From NCBI GenBank assembly GCA_011524785.1, contig WTJQ01000588.1, forward strand, positions 3,978-13,421: a DNA stretch of 9,444 nt. Direction: 5' to 3'. Shown in pieces: positions 1 to 7,558 of this stretch. Both the position numbers and the translations under genes were made by a program. The stretch is from Planctomycetota bacterium. GTDB lineage: Bacteria; Planctomycetota; UBA1135; GCA-002686595. Below the pieces are notes generated by a model, which saw only the letters and a list, made by a program, of their open reading frames with translations, did not search any database and was not told the origin of the DNA. Every line of letters starts with the position of its first letter. The first letter of the stretch is position 1.

Positions 1-94
1 AGAGAGCGAGCACTGGGGACCCGATGGACGCCCGGGCCGCCCCTTGGCGGCCGCGAGCCTTGCTCCAGCGACCCGCATCCGCTTCCATCGGGCC

Positions 95-1966
95 ATGGAG
101 GACTCGCGCCCGGACCGTCGCCCCTGCTCCCGCTTCGAGGGGGGCGGCCCGGCGCCGATCGTGTCGCCTGGGCGCAGAAGCGGCTGGCTCCTCCTCGCCG
201 GCTCGCTGCTCGTGACCTCCTGGACCTGTCGGCCCCCGGTACGGGAGCCTGAGGGGCTTCGAGTCGTGGGCATCCAGCCGCGTCCGGGCCAGGCGAGCTA
301 TCTCAACGAGCCGCTCGTGATCACCTTCGACGCGGACCTCGATCTGGCCTCGGTCACCAGCCGCAGCGCCCGCATCGTCCACGATGGGCAGGAGCGACCG
401 GGGAGCTGGGAGGCCGACGGGCCGCACCTCACCTGGCGCCCGCTCCCGCTCCTCTCATCGGACCTGCAGGACGGGAGCCTGGTTCCCGGCGAGCGGCACG
501 AGCTCGTGCTCTCGGGCTTCCCCCGTCCAGACGCGCTCCGCTCGGTCGACGGCGGGCAGCTCGAGGCGACCCTGCGGCACGCGTTCGAGGCCGTGGCAGC
601 GGAGACCAACCCGGCCCTGCTCGATCTCTCGATGGATCCCGGTCGCTGTGAGCCGCTGCGGCCGCGGGGGGTCCTCCCGGGGGGAGTCGCGGTCCTACGG
701 ACCGCGGATCCCCTGGTCCTCGAGTGCGCCGAGCCCCTCGACCCCACGAGCGTCCGAGGCTCCGACTTCTGGGTCGAGGTCGACCCCGCCAGCCCCGGCC
801 CGCGTGGCAGCGCGGCCGGGGAGGCGCTGCCGGTGAGGGTGCGCCTCGTCCGGAACGAGCCCTTCCGCTCGCGCAGCGCGGCGGCGTGCGCAGCGCTCGA
901 GTTCTGGCCCGAGGTCCCGCTCGAGGACGGCGCCTATCTCCTGAGGAGCCAGCCCCGTCCCAGCCTGTGCGACATGGGCGGCAACCCAGCGATCCAGGAG
1001 GTGGACAATGCGGTCCTCGCTCGCTTCCGCGTCGTCTCCACCGCCCGCGGCACGGGTGCCGACCTGCGCCTCGAGTTCCTCAGTGACGAGCGCCTCTCTC
1101 CGCAGCCGGTCCCCTGGGCCGATGGAGCGGCGCGCTGGTCGGGGGACGGCAGCCTGCGGGTCGGCTTCCCCGCGGCGGCGGGCTCGGGACGGGATGGCCG
1201 CGTGGTGCTGACCGGGGACGCGGCTCCGCCTGCCCGGATCGAGGCGCAGCAGCTCCTCGTGCCCCAGGGGCAGAGCCTTCGCCTCGAGGGGCACGACGGT
1301 CTCCTGCTCCTGAAGGCCCAGGGCACGCTGCGGCTCGCCGGCGATCTGGTGCGCGAGGAGACCGGCTCACCCCACGAGCCCATCCCGGCAGCCGCCCCGG
1401 GAACGCGCCTGTCGGAGTGGCTGGACGGCGCGGTCCAGCAGGATGCGCCCTGGACCGTCCTGGTGGCCGGCGGCGACCTCGTCATCGAGGGGGAGCTGCG
1501 CGTCGACACGCCCCTGATCCTGGCAGCCGGCGGTCGCGTGCGGGTCCTGGGCTCCGTCCGCTGCCGCAGCGAGGAGCTTCACCTCTTCGGCGAGGGAGGG
1601 GGCCTCGGGCTCCCGGGGCTCCCCGGCCCCCTGCCGGGCATCCTCGTCGACGCCCCGGTCCAGAACCCCCTCGAGGCGGCCCTCGTGCTCGCCGCCGTGA
1701 CCTCGGCCCTCCCGGAGGAGGTGCACAGCGCCTACGCGTGGGGGAGCCTCCAGGTGGGGGCCGACGCCGGCGCGGGCTCCGTGGAGATCGGCTTCCTCTC
1801 CGCGTCCGAGCCGCTCGAGCGGGAGCGGCTTCGAACGCATCCCGGGCTGGTCGAGGCGCCCGGACCGATCCGCATGGTGGTCGAACTCCGCGTGCCCCCG
1901 GGAGCCGCCTGGGAGCCGCCCTCGCTCGACTTCGTCCACCTCGCCTGGTCGGCCGAGGCTCGCTGA
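95..1966 (+). CDS. Exported SbsA-type Ig-like domain protein, function unknown
   Basis: About 623 residues from the ATG. An N-terminal Arg/Pro-rich stretch is followed by a hydrophobic run (about residues 31-43, WLLLAGSLLVTSW) ending in a Cys (about 45). This looks like a lipoprotein-type signal, but 'SWTC' is not a canonical lipobox. Residues ~55-165 (starting LRVVGIQPRPG, with LVITFDADLD) resemble an SbsA/Big_5 Ig-like domain, and ~173-315 look like a second one. The C-terminal half is beta-rich (for example TVLVAGGDLVIEGELRV, 453-469), suggesting a stacked-strand or helical-beta surface module. No catalytic motif is visible. The start is uncertain: the frame is open to the left edge. ATG 95 is favoured because third positions are almost all G/C from there. 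GTG 161 would give a conventional 22-residue signal peptide, and TTG 44 is also possible. It lies 141 bp upstream of pilD on the same strand. A link to the pilus is inferred from position only. Confidence 0.7.
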   Translation: MEDSRPDRRPCSRFEGGGPAPIVSPGRRSGWLLLAGSLLVTSWTCRPPVREPEGLRVVGIQPRPGQASYLNEPLVITFDADLDLASVTSRSARIVHDGQERPGSWEADGPHLTWRPLPLLSSDLQDGSLVPGERHELVLSGFPRPDALRSVDGGQLEATLRHAFEAVAAETNPALLDLSMDPGRCEPLRPRGVLPGGVAVLRTADPLVLECAEPLDPTSVRGSDFWVEVDPASPGPRGSAAGEALPVRVRLVRNEPFRSRSAAACAALEFWPEVPLEDGAYLLRSQPRPSLCDMGGNPAIQEVDNAVLARFRVVSTARGTGADLRLEFLSDERLSPQPVPWADGAARWSGDGSLRVGFPAAAGSGRDGRVVLTGDAAPPARIEAQQLLVPQGQSLRLEGHDGLLLLKAQGTLRLAGDLVREETGSPHEPIPAAAPGTRLSEWLDGAVQQDAPWTVLVAGGDLVIEGELRVDTPLILAAGGRVRVLGSVRCRSEELHLFGEGGGLGLPGLPGPLPGILVDAPVQNPLEAALVLAAVTSALPEEVHSAYAWGSLQVGADAGAGSVEIGFLSASEPLERERLRTHPGLVEAPGPIRMVVELRVPPGAAWEPPSLDFVHLAWSAEAR

Positions 1967-1986
1967 GAGGTTCGAGGCGGCGGCCC

Positions 1987-2004
1987 CGCGCGTGCGAACG
2001 CGCG
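1987..2004 (+). terminator. GC stem-loop with GCGA (GNRA) tetraloop after the Ig-like gene
   Basis: A perfect 7-bp inverted repeat, CGCGCGT and ACGCGCG, encloses a GCGA loop, 20 nt after the stop of the upstream gene. The loop fits the GNRA class, which makes stable RNA hairpins. There is no T-tract, so classical intrinsic termination is not supported. It could be a weak terminator, an mRNA-stabilising 3' end, or chance in GC-rich DNA. Confidence 0.35.
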
Positions 2005-2107
2005 CGTGCCGGGCTCGCTGCCTCTCCGCGCGGGTCCGGGCCAGCTCGCCGATGCGCAGCCGGCGCGTCGGTTGATCGCCTGTCCGGGGAAGCGCAGGAT
2101 CGCAGCC

Positions 2108-3034
2108 ATGGATCCCGAGACGTCCGAGGCCCTCTTCATCGGCTGGTGGGCCGTGCTGGGCCTGATGGTCGGGTCCTTCCTGAACGTCGTCATCGCGCGC
2201 CTGCCCGAGGAGGGGGAGAGCGTGGCCCGGCCGGTGCGCTCGCGCTGTCCGCACTGCCGGACCACCCTGCGCTGGTACGAGAACCTGCCGGTCCTCTCGT
2301 GGTTGGCCCTCAGGGCCCGGTGCCGGACCTGTCGCGCGCCCATCAGCTGGCGCTATCCGCTGGTGGAGCTGCTGACCAGCGGCCTCTTCCTCTGGGTCGT
2401 GAGCGAGCGCCCGGGGGACCCCGCGCTCGTCGCCCTCCAGAGCCTCGTCCTCGCCGGCCTCGTCGTGGCCACGTTCGTGGACTTCGACCGGTACGAGATC
2501 CCGGACGAGGTCAGCCTCGGTGGCTGCGCGCTCGCGCCCCTCGCCGCGCTGACCCTGCCGCGGCTCTTCGCAGCCGACGGGCTCGCGCTGTCCCTCGCGG
2601 AGGGAGCGCCGGTCGGGCGCTTCGAGGCCCTGGCGGCCTGTCTCGCGGGGATGGCGCTCGGTGGGGGGATCCTCCTGACGATCGGCTGGCTTGGGAAGCG
2701 CGTCTACGGTGCCGACGCCATGGGTCTCGGCGACGTCAAGCTCATGGCCGCTGGTGGGGGGCTGGTCGGCCCTGGCGCCGTGCTCTACGCCCTCCTGCTG
2801 GCGGCACTGCTCGGCTCCGTGGTCGGCGTCTTGAACATGCTGCGCCTGCTGTTCGAGCTGCGCCGACGAGTCCGTGACCGTCAGCGAGCCGACGGCTGGG
2901 TACGCAGCCTGCAGGTGGCGCGCATCGCAGGGCGCTACATCCCGTTCGGGCCGTACCTCGCCATCGGGATCGCCACGGTGCTCGTCCGCTGGGAGGCCGA
3001 CGGGGCCGCCCTGCTGCGGCTGCTGGAGCCCTGA
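2108..3034 (+). CDS. pilD: Prepilin peptidase / N-methyltransferase (PilD, peptidase A24)
   Basis: This polytopic inner-membrane aspartyl protease cleaves the short positively charged leader of type IV prepilins after Gly. Members with this N-terminal domain also methylate the new N-terminus. It has 308 residues. The N-terminal domain carries GSFLNVVIARLP (22-33) and a zinc-type four-Cys set (C47xxC50 and C72xxC75). The catalytic Asp motifs are D125FDRYEIPD133 and the GxGD-type G206LGD209, followed by VKLMA. Several hydrophobic helices follow, and IPFGPYLAIG (278-287) is a typical C-terminal family motif. The ATG at 2108 is chosen because AGGA (2096-2099) lies 8 nt upstream and the protein then begins as the family usually does. 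An upstream in-frame GTG (2006) has no such support. Its substrate is probably the pilin encoded at 7784-8527. Confidence 0.95.
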   Translation: MDPETSEALFIGWWAVLGLMVGSFLNVVIARLPEEGESVARPVRSRCPHCRTTLRWYENLPVLSWLALRARCRTCRAPISWRYPLVELLTSGLFLWVVSERPGDPALVALQSLVLAGLVVATFVDFDRYEIPDEVSLGGCALAPLAALTLPRLFAADGLALSLAEGAPVGRFEALAACLAGMALGGGILLTIGWLGKRVYGADAMGLGDVKLMAAGGGLVGPGAVLYALLLAALLGSVVGVLNMLRLLFELRRRVRDRQRADGWVRSLQVARIAGRYIPFGPYLAIGIATVLVRWEADGAALLRLLEP

Positions 3035-3051
3035 GGCGGGGGCGGTAGGTG

Positions 3052-3065
3052 GCCCTCAAGAGGGC
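3052..3065 (+). terminator. Perfect hairpin downstream of pilD
   Basis: GCCCTC-AA-GAGGGC is a 6-bp perfect stem with a G-T pair possible outside it, beginning 17 nt after the pilD stop. No T-run follows. It may attenuate or punctuate transcription between pilD and pilT, but the pilus genes could equally be transcribed through it. Confidence 0.35.
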
Positions 3066-3082
3066 TCCGGGAGAGGCTGATC

Positions 3083-3121
3083 GTGGCACGAGCCGGAAAG
3101 TCCTTCCGCCTCGGCTGCCAC
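3083..3121 (+). repeat. Interrupted inverted repeat in the pilD-pilT spacer
   Basis: GTGGCA (3083-3088) pairs with TGCCAC (3116-3121). Inside, GCCG then GAA can pair with TTC then CGGC, leaving internal loops. The 221-bp spacer (3035-3255) also holds AGCGG-CT-CCGCT (3194-3205) and the palindrome CCTCCGGAGG (3222-3231) just before the pilT ribosome binding site. I see no convincing sigma-70 boxes in the spacer and no small gene. This could be RNA structure in a pilT leader or simply GC-rich background. Confidence 0.3.
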
Positions 3122-3239
3122 AGGGACAGGTGAGTGGGGGAGCCGGTGCTCCGACGCCCCGGCAGGACTCCCTCGATCAGTCGGTTGGGCTCCAGCGGCT
3201 CCGCTGAGGTGGTCGAGAACTCCTCCGGAGGCCCCACCT

Positions 3240-3247
3240 GGAGGAAA
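3240..3247 (+). promoter_or_regulatory. Strong ribosome binding site of pilT
   Basis: GGAGGAAA lies 8 nt before the ATG at 3256 and is the best Shine-Dalgarno match in the window. It fixes the pilT start at 3256 rather than the in-frame ATG at 3265. Confidence 0.75.
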
Positions 3248-3255
3248 CCCGTTCG

Positions 3256-4320
3256 ATGATCACCATGGAGGAACTCCTGGCGCTGATGGTGCGCCAGGGC
3301 GGGTCCGACCTGCACATCTCCGTCCACTCGCCGCCGCGCATCCGCCTGGATGGCGCGCTGCTGCCCGTGGACCATGCGCCCCTGACGCCCGATGAGACCC
3401 GGCGGCTCGCGACGAGCGTGCTGACGTCCGACCAGATCGCGCGCCTGGACCGGGACCTGGAGCTCGACTGCTCCTTCGGCCTCGAGGGCTACGGCCGCTT
3501 CCGCGTCAACGTCTTCTACCAGCAGGGCGCCGTCGCCTGCGTGCTGCGCTCGATCCCGAGCAGCATCCCCAGCTTCGAGGACCTCGGGATGCCCGAGGAC
3601 GTGTGCACGCGGCTCTGCGGGCTCAGCTCGGGGCTCGTGCTGGTGACCGGCGCCACGGGCTCCGGCAAGTCGACCTCGCTCGCCGCGATGATCGACCACA
3701 TCAACCAGAACCGGCAGGCCCACATCGTCACGATCGAGGACCCGGTCGAGTTCACCCACGTCCACAAGAGCTGCGTGGTGACGCAGCGCGAGGTGGGTGG
3801 GGACACGCGCAACTTCCAGAGCGCCCTGCGCTCGGTCCTGCGTCAGGACCCGGACGTCGTGCTGGTCGGTGAGCTGCGGGACCACGAGACGATCGAGGCC
3901 GCGCTGACGCTCGCCGAGACCGGTCACCTCACGTTCGGGACGCTGCACACCTCCGACGCGGTCCAGACGATCAACCGGATCATCGACGTCTTCCCGTCGC
4001 ACCAGCAGGCTCAGGTGCGGACGATGCTCTCGTTCACGCTGGAGGGCGTCTTCAGCCAGAAGCTGCTCCCCCGTGCCGGGGAGCGGGGCCGCGCCATGGC
4101 GGCCGAGATCATGCTCGCCACGCCGGGCATCCGCGCCCTCATCCGGGATGGCAAGTCCCACCAGATCTACTCCCAGGTCCAGACCGGGGGACGCCTCGGG
4201 ATGCGCACGATGGCCCAGTCCCTCGCGAACCTCGTGGCCGAGGGCAAGGTGCGCCTGGCGGACGCCGAGCGCGCCCTCTCGGACCCGAGCGAGCTCCAGA
4301 ACTGCCTGAGGGCCGCCTGA
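3256..4320 (+). CDS. pilT: Type IV pilus retraction ATPase PilT
   Basis: A hexameric cytoplasmic secretion ATPase that drives pilus depolymerisation and retraction, used for twitching, uptake and surface sensing. The 354 residues match the usual PilT length. The N-terminal domain has the family-typical GGSDLHI (15-21). The Walker A is GATGSGKST (132-140), the Asp box is HIVTIEDPVEF (156-166), and the Walker B is DPDVVLVGELRD (198-209) with likely catalytic E206. The His box is TGHLTFGTLHT (222-232). GIRALIRDGK (291-300) corresponds to the AIRNLIRE motif, which is characteristic of PilT and needed for retraction, and separates it from PilB. The next gene starts inside the stop codon, so the two opposing motor ATPases are probably translationally coupled. 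A GAGGG inside the pilT 3' end (4308-4312) is the likely ribosome binding site for pilB. PilU, a paralogue, is less likely because the AIRNLIRE-like motif is intact and this is the only copy here. Confidence 0.95.
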   Translation: MITMEELLALMVRQGGSDLHISVHSPPRIRLDGALLPVDHAPLTPDETRRLATSVLTSDQIARLDRDLELDCSFGLEGYGRFRVNVFYQQGAVACVLRSIPSSIPSFEDLGMPEDVCTRLCGLSSGLVLVTGATGSGKSTSLAAMIDHINQNRQAHIVTIEDPVEFTHVHKSCVVTQREVGGDTRNFQSALRSVLRQDPDVVLVGELRDHETIEAALTLAETGHLTFGTLHTSDAVQTINRIIDVFPSHQQAQVRTMLSFTLEGVFSQKLLPRAGERGRAMAAEIMLATPGIRALIRDGKSHQIYSQVQTGGRLGMRTMAQSLANLVAEGKVRLADAERALSDPSELQNCLRAA

Positions 4321-6023
4321 TGGTCGTGGTCTCCAGCCGGATCCGGCGCCTCCTCAGCGACGAGGGACTCGTCACTGCCGAGCGGTGGGGCGAGGTGGGC
4401 TCCACCGTCGAGGCCCTCGAGCAGCTCCTCGACAGCGGCGAGCTGGACGAGGGCGCGCTCGTGACGGCCATCGCGCGGACCGCGGCCCTCGCCCCGCTCG
4501 AGCTCTCCGAGATCACGCCCGAGAAGGAGGCGGTCGAGCTCGTCGGCGTCGAGGTCTGCGAGGAGCACCTGATCCTGCCCCTGTGCAAGAACGGAGACGT
4601 GCTGACCCTCGTGGTCGCGGACCCCTTCGACGTCCTCCTCTTCGACGACCTCAAGCGCCGGACGGGCTGCCACGTGCGCGCGGTCTTCGCCCCTGCTCCG
4701 CGGGTCGCGGCCGCCCTGCGGGAGCTGCGCGACGGCGGTGCCTCCAAGGTGCAGGAGATGATCGACTCGGTCGGCGGAGCCACCGATCTCCACGCCGCCC
4801 CCGAGGAGGACGAGCCCCAGGACATCGGCATCCAGGTGGCCGAGGGGGAGGACTCCCCCGCGGTGAAGCTGGTCAACGTCATCCTGCTCACGGCCCTGCG
4901 CGAGAAGGCCAGCGACATCCACATCGAGCCCGCGGACCGTCACGTCACGGTGCGCATCCGCGTGGACGGCCGCCTCCGCGAGGCCATGCCGCCGGTCCCC
5001 CGGTCCCTCCTGCCTGCGCTGACGTCGCGCCTCAAGATCCTGGCCTCGCTCGACATCGCCGAGCGCTACGCCCCGCAGGACGGCAAGTTCCAGATCCGGC
5101 ACGAGGGCCGGGGCATCGACTTCCGCCTCTCGATCCTGCCGGTCGTCGGCGGGGAGAAGAGCGTGATCCGGATCCTCGACGCGGGCTCGCTCGCGCTGCG
5201 CCTGGACAGCATGGGGTGGGAGCCCGAGTCCCTCGCGCACGTCCGCCACACCATCGAGCAGCCCTACGGGATGATGCTCGTGACGGGCCCGACCGGCTCC
5301 GGCAAGTCCACGACCCTCTACTCCTGCGTCCAGGCCGTCGCGTCCCCGGACGTGAACGTCACCACGGTGGAGGACCCGGTCGAGTACCGGATGGACGGGA
5401 TCAACCAGGTCCCGGTGAACCCCAAGCGGGGCCTCAGCTTCGCGGGTGCCCTGCGCTCGATCCTGCGCCAGGACCCCGACATCGTCCTGGTGGGCGAGAT
5501 CCGGGACAAGGAGACCGCCGACATCGCCGTCAAGGCGGCCCTGACGGGGCACCTGGTCCTGAGCACGCTCCACACCAACGACGCCTCCAGCACCATCACG
5601 CGCCTGGTGGACATGGGCATCGACCCCTTCATGGTCAGCAGCTCCCTGCTCCTGATCTGTGCCCAGCGGCTCGGCCGCAGGCTGTGCAAGCACTGCCGCA
5701 CGCCCGTCGAGAGTCCGCCCCACGAGCGGCTGCTCGAGGTCGGGTTCCGCGAGGGGGACTTCGAGGACCTCCAGCTGTTCACCGCGAACCCTCGCGGCTG
5801 CTCGCGCTGCAACGCGGGCTACCGCGGCCGGTTCCCCGTGCTCGAGACGCTCCCGATCACGCCGCGCCTCCGCCGCATGGTCGTGGAGGGCGCGTCCGCG
5901 GACGAGCTCAAGGCGCAGGCCATCGACGAGGGCCTGCTGACCCTGCGCCGGGTGGGCGTCCTCAACGCCATGCGCGGCGTCACCTCCGTGGAGGAGGTCC
6001 TCCGCATCACCCTCGACGACTAG
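4320..6023 (+). CDS. pilB: Type IV pilus assembly (extension) ATPase PilB
   Basis: A cytoplasmic hexameric GspE/PilB-family ATPase that powers pilin polymerisation through PilC. It has 567 residues, a normal family length. Residues ~1-135 are an MshEN/T2SSE-type N-terminal region (IRRLLSDEGLVTAE, then LILPLCKNGDVLTLVVADPFD). Next come KASDIHIEP (196-204) and RIRVDGRLRE, then the Walker A GPTGSGKST (323-331), Asp box VTTVEDPVEY (347-356), Walker B DPDIVLVGEIRD (385-396, catalytic E393) and His box TGHLVLSTLHTND (409-421). A four-Cys zinc set (C456xxC459, C494xxC497) is intact. The N-terminal region departs from the RLGxxL...Q repeats that bind cyclic di-GMP in MshEN proteins. The start codon overlaps the pilT stop (TGATG). 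Having pilT before pilB is less common than pilB-pilT-pilC. It could in principle be a GspE, but pilT next door and a T4P-like pilin argue for PilB. Confidence 0.94.
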   Translation: MVVVSSRIRRLLSDEGLVTAERWGEVGSTVEALEQLLDSGELDEGALVTAIARTAALAPLELSEITPEKEAVELVGVEVCEEHLILPLCKNGDVLTLVVADPFDVLLFDDLKRRTGCHVRAVFAPAPRVAAALRELRDGGASKVQEMIDSVGGATDLHAAPEEDEPQDIGIQVAEGEDSPAVKLVNVILLTALREKASDIHIEPADRHVTVRIRVDGRLREAMPPVPRSLLPALTSRLKILASLDIAERYAPQDGKFQIRHEGRGIDFRLSILPVVGGEKSVIRILDAGSLALRLDSMGWEPESLAHVRHTIEQPYGMMLVTGPTGSGKSTTLYSCVQAVASPDVNVTTVEDPVEYRMDGINQVPVNPKRGLSFAGALRSILRQDPDIVLVGEIRDKETADIAVKAALTGHLVLSTLHTNDASSTITRLVDMGIDPFMVSSSLLLICAQRLGRRLCKHCRTPVESPPHERLLEVGFREGDFEDLQLFTANPRGCSRCNAGYRGRFPVLETLPITPRLRRMVVEGASADELKAQAIDEGLLTLRRVGVLNAMRGVTSVEEVLRITLDD

Positions 6024-6098
6024 TCGCCCCGCCGGTCCCCGATCGACAGCTGAGTCCGCAATCGCATCCCAGGTCCACCCTCACGACCCATCGACCCC

Positions 6099-7331
6099 AT
6101 GATCCAGTTCAAGTACGCCGCCAAGGACAATGGCGGGCAGACCGTCCAGGGAGTCATCCAGGCCGCGACCAAGGCCGAGGCCGTCGCGGAGCTCCGCAAG
6201 CGCGCGCTGGTGGTGCTGCGCCTCGACGAGAGCACGGGTCGCGGGGCGAGCAGCCTGGCGACCCTCTCCATCGGAAAGGTGAAGCCCCGCGCCAAGGCCC
6301 AGGAGGTCGTGGTCTTCACGCGCCAGCTGGCGACGATGATCGGGGCCGGGCTCTCGCTGCTGGAGTCGCTGGAGGTGCTGGGCGACCAGGCGGAGACTCC
6401 CGGCATGCGGGCCACCTGCGAGGTCCTCGTCACCGAGGTGCGCGGTGGAGCGGACCTCTCCAGCGCCATGCAGCGCTGCCCGAAGGTCTTCGATCACCTG
6501 TACGTCTCGATGGTCAAGGCCGGTGAGGTCTCGGGCCAGATGGACGTGATCCTCAATCGCCTCGCCGGCTACCAGGAGGAGACCGCCGAGCTCCGGCGCG
6601 AGATCAAGTCGGCCATGACCTACCCGGTGATCTCCATGATCCTCGTCGTGGGCATCACCATGTTCCTGATGGTGGGGGTGGTGCCGACCTTCAAGGGCGT
6701 GTTCGAGTCGATGGAGCTCGAGCTCCCCATGATCACGCAGACGGTGCTCGCGACCTCCGACTGGATGCGGGCGAACATGCTGCTCATCCCGGCCGCCACG
6801 GCTGGCCTCGCAGCCGGCATCGCCTTCCTGAAGAAGACCCGCCAGGGGCGGCTGGCCTGGGACCACATGATGCTGCGGGTCCCGGTGTTCGGCGGACTGC
6901 TGCGCAAGGTCTGCCTGGCTCGCTTCTCGCGCACCTTCGCCACGCTCATCCGGTCGGGCGTGCCGATCCTCTCCACGCTCGACATCGTCGCGGACACCGC
7001 GGGGAACGCCGTCGTCTCGGACGCCGTCGTCGACGCTCGCGAGAGCGTTCGCGTTGGCCAGCAGCTCTCCGATCCCCTCGCGCAGCGCAAGGTCTTCCCG
7101 CCGATGGTCACGCGAATGATCGCGATCGGGGAGCGCACGGGTGCGCTCGAGACGCTGCTCGAGAAGATCGCGGACTTCTACGACAGCCAGGTGAAGGCCA
7201 TGGTCAAGAGCCTGACCAGCCTCATCGAGCCCCTGCTCATCTCCTTCATGGGCGTGATCGTGGGCGGCGTCGTCCTCTCGATCTTCGCACCCATCATGAG
7301 CCTGATCGAGAAGCTGAGCACGGGGGGCTGA
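6099..7331 (+). CDS. pilC: Type IV pilus inner-membrane platform protein PilC
   Basis: PilC sits in the cytoplasmic membrane, contacts PilB and PilT on its cytoplasmic face and turns as pilins are inserted or removed. It has 410 residues, the usual length. It begins IQFKYAAKDNGGQTVQG, a family-typical start. Two T2SSF repeats are visible: ~70-195 (FTRQLATMIGAGLSLLESLE, then VKAGEVSGQMDVIL) and ~273-395 (ARFSRTFATLIRSGVPILSTL, then AIGERTGALETLLEKIADFYD). Membrane segments lie near 176-196, 226-245 and 376-400. The ATG at 6099 is the natural start by homology, yet I see no clear Shine-Dalgarno in the 75-bp spacer after pilB (6024-6098), which is C-rich and otherwise featureless. The stop codon lies within the first unit of a 14-bp repeat. 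Confidence 0.95.
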   Translation: MIQFKYAAKDNGGQTVQGVIQAATKAEAVAELRKRALVVLRLDESTGRGASSLATLSIGKVKPRAKAQEVVVFTRQLATMIGAGLSLLESLEVLGDQAETPGMRATCEVLVTEVRGGADLSSAMQRCPKVFDHLYVSMVKAGEVSGQMDVILNRLAGYQEETAELRREIKSAMTYPVISMILVVGITMFLMVGVVPTFKGVFESMELELPMITQTVLATSDWMRANMLLIPAATAGLAAGIAFLKKTRQGRLAWDHMMLRVPVFGGLLRKVCLARFSRTFATLIRSGVPILSTLDIVADTAGNAVVSDAVVDARESVRVGQQLSDPLAQRKVFPPMVTRMIAIGERTGALETLLEKIADFYDSQVKAMVKSLTSLIEPLLISFMGVIVGGVVLSIFAPIMSLIEKLSTGG

Positions 7332-7410
7332 GCCTCGGGGTCTGGGGCCCACGGCCAGGGCTTCGCTGGCTGAGCCTCGCGCGCTGAGTTGCGGGCGCTG
7401 AGCACCGAGC
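7327..7410 (+). repeat. Degenerate 14-bp tandem repeat overlapping the pilC stop
   Basis: GCTGAG occurs at 7327, 7369, 7383 and 7397, all in the same 14-bp register. The three adjacent units (7369-7410) fit GCTGAGnnnCGnGC, and the unit at 7327 fits all but its second-last base. The two units between (7341, 7355) are badly decayed. A 12-nt exact direct repeat, GGCTGAGCCTCG (7326-7337 and 7368-7379), is part of this array. It looks like an old slippage-derived minisatellite. A binding-site array is possible but unproven. Confidence 0.5.
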
Positions 7411-7558
7411 GGGGACGGGGCCAGCCAAGTCCCCAGGTGCAGCGCTCGTCGTGATGCCCACGCACACCCGAGTGGGCTCCCTCCACAGTCCGGGTCGGGG
7501 CTCTCGTTCGAAGGCGCGGTCGGTCCTCCCCATGGGGGGCCGGCCGCGTCCGCTGTGG

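Noticed and set aside
1417..2877. 486-codon + strand frame across the first gene, the spacer and pilD
   Set aside because: Arg/Gly/Pro/Ala-rich shadow frame; the pilD frame carries all the peptidase motifs.
3084..3099. TGGCACG resembling a sigma-54 -24 element before pilT
   Set aside because: There is no GC at the required -12 spacing; the matching position is AA.
3135..3150. GG-N10-GC before pilT
   Set aside because: Only the invariant dinucleotides match, which is common by chance in DNA this rich in GC.
4167..5723. 518-codon open frame on the - strand opposite pilT/pilB
   Set aside because: Its His/Asp/Arg/Val-rich composition is what the reverse of a high-GC gene gives. It mirrors conserved ATPase coding on the + strand and has no recognisable motif.
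4385..6526. 713-codon + strand frame overlapping pilB and pilC
   Set aside because: Arg/Pro/Gly-rich out-of-frame translation spanning two clear genes and their spacer.
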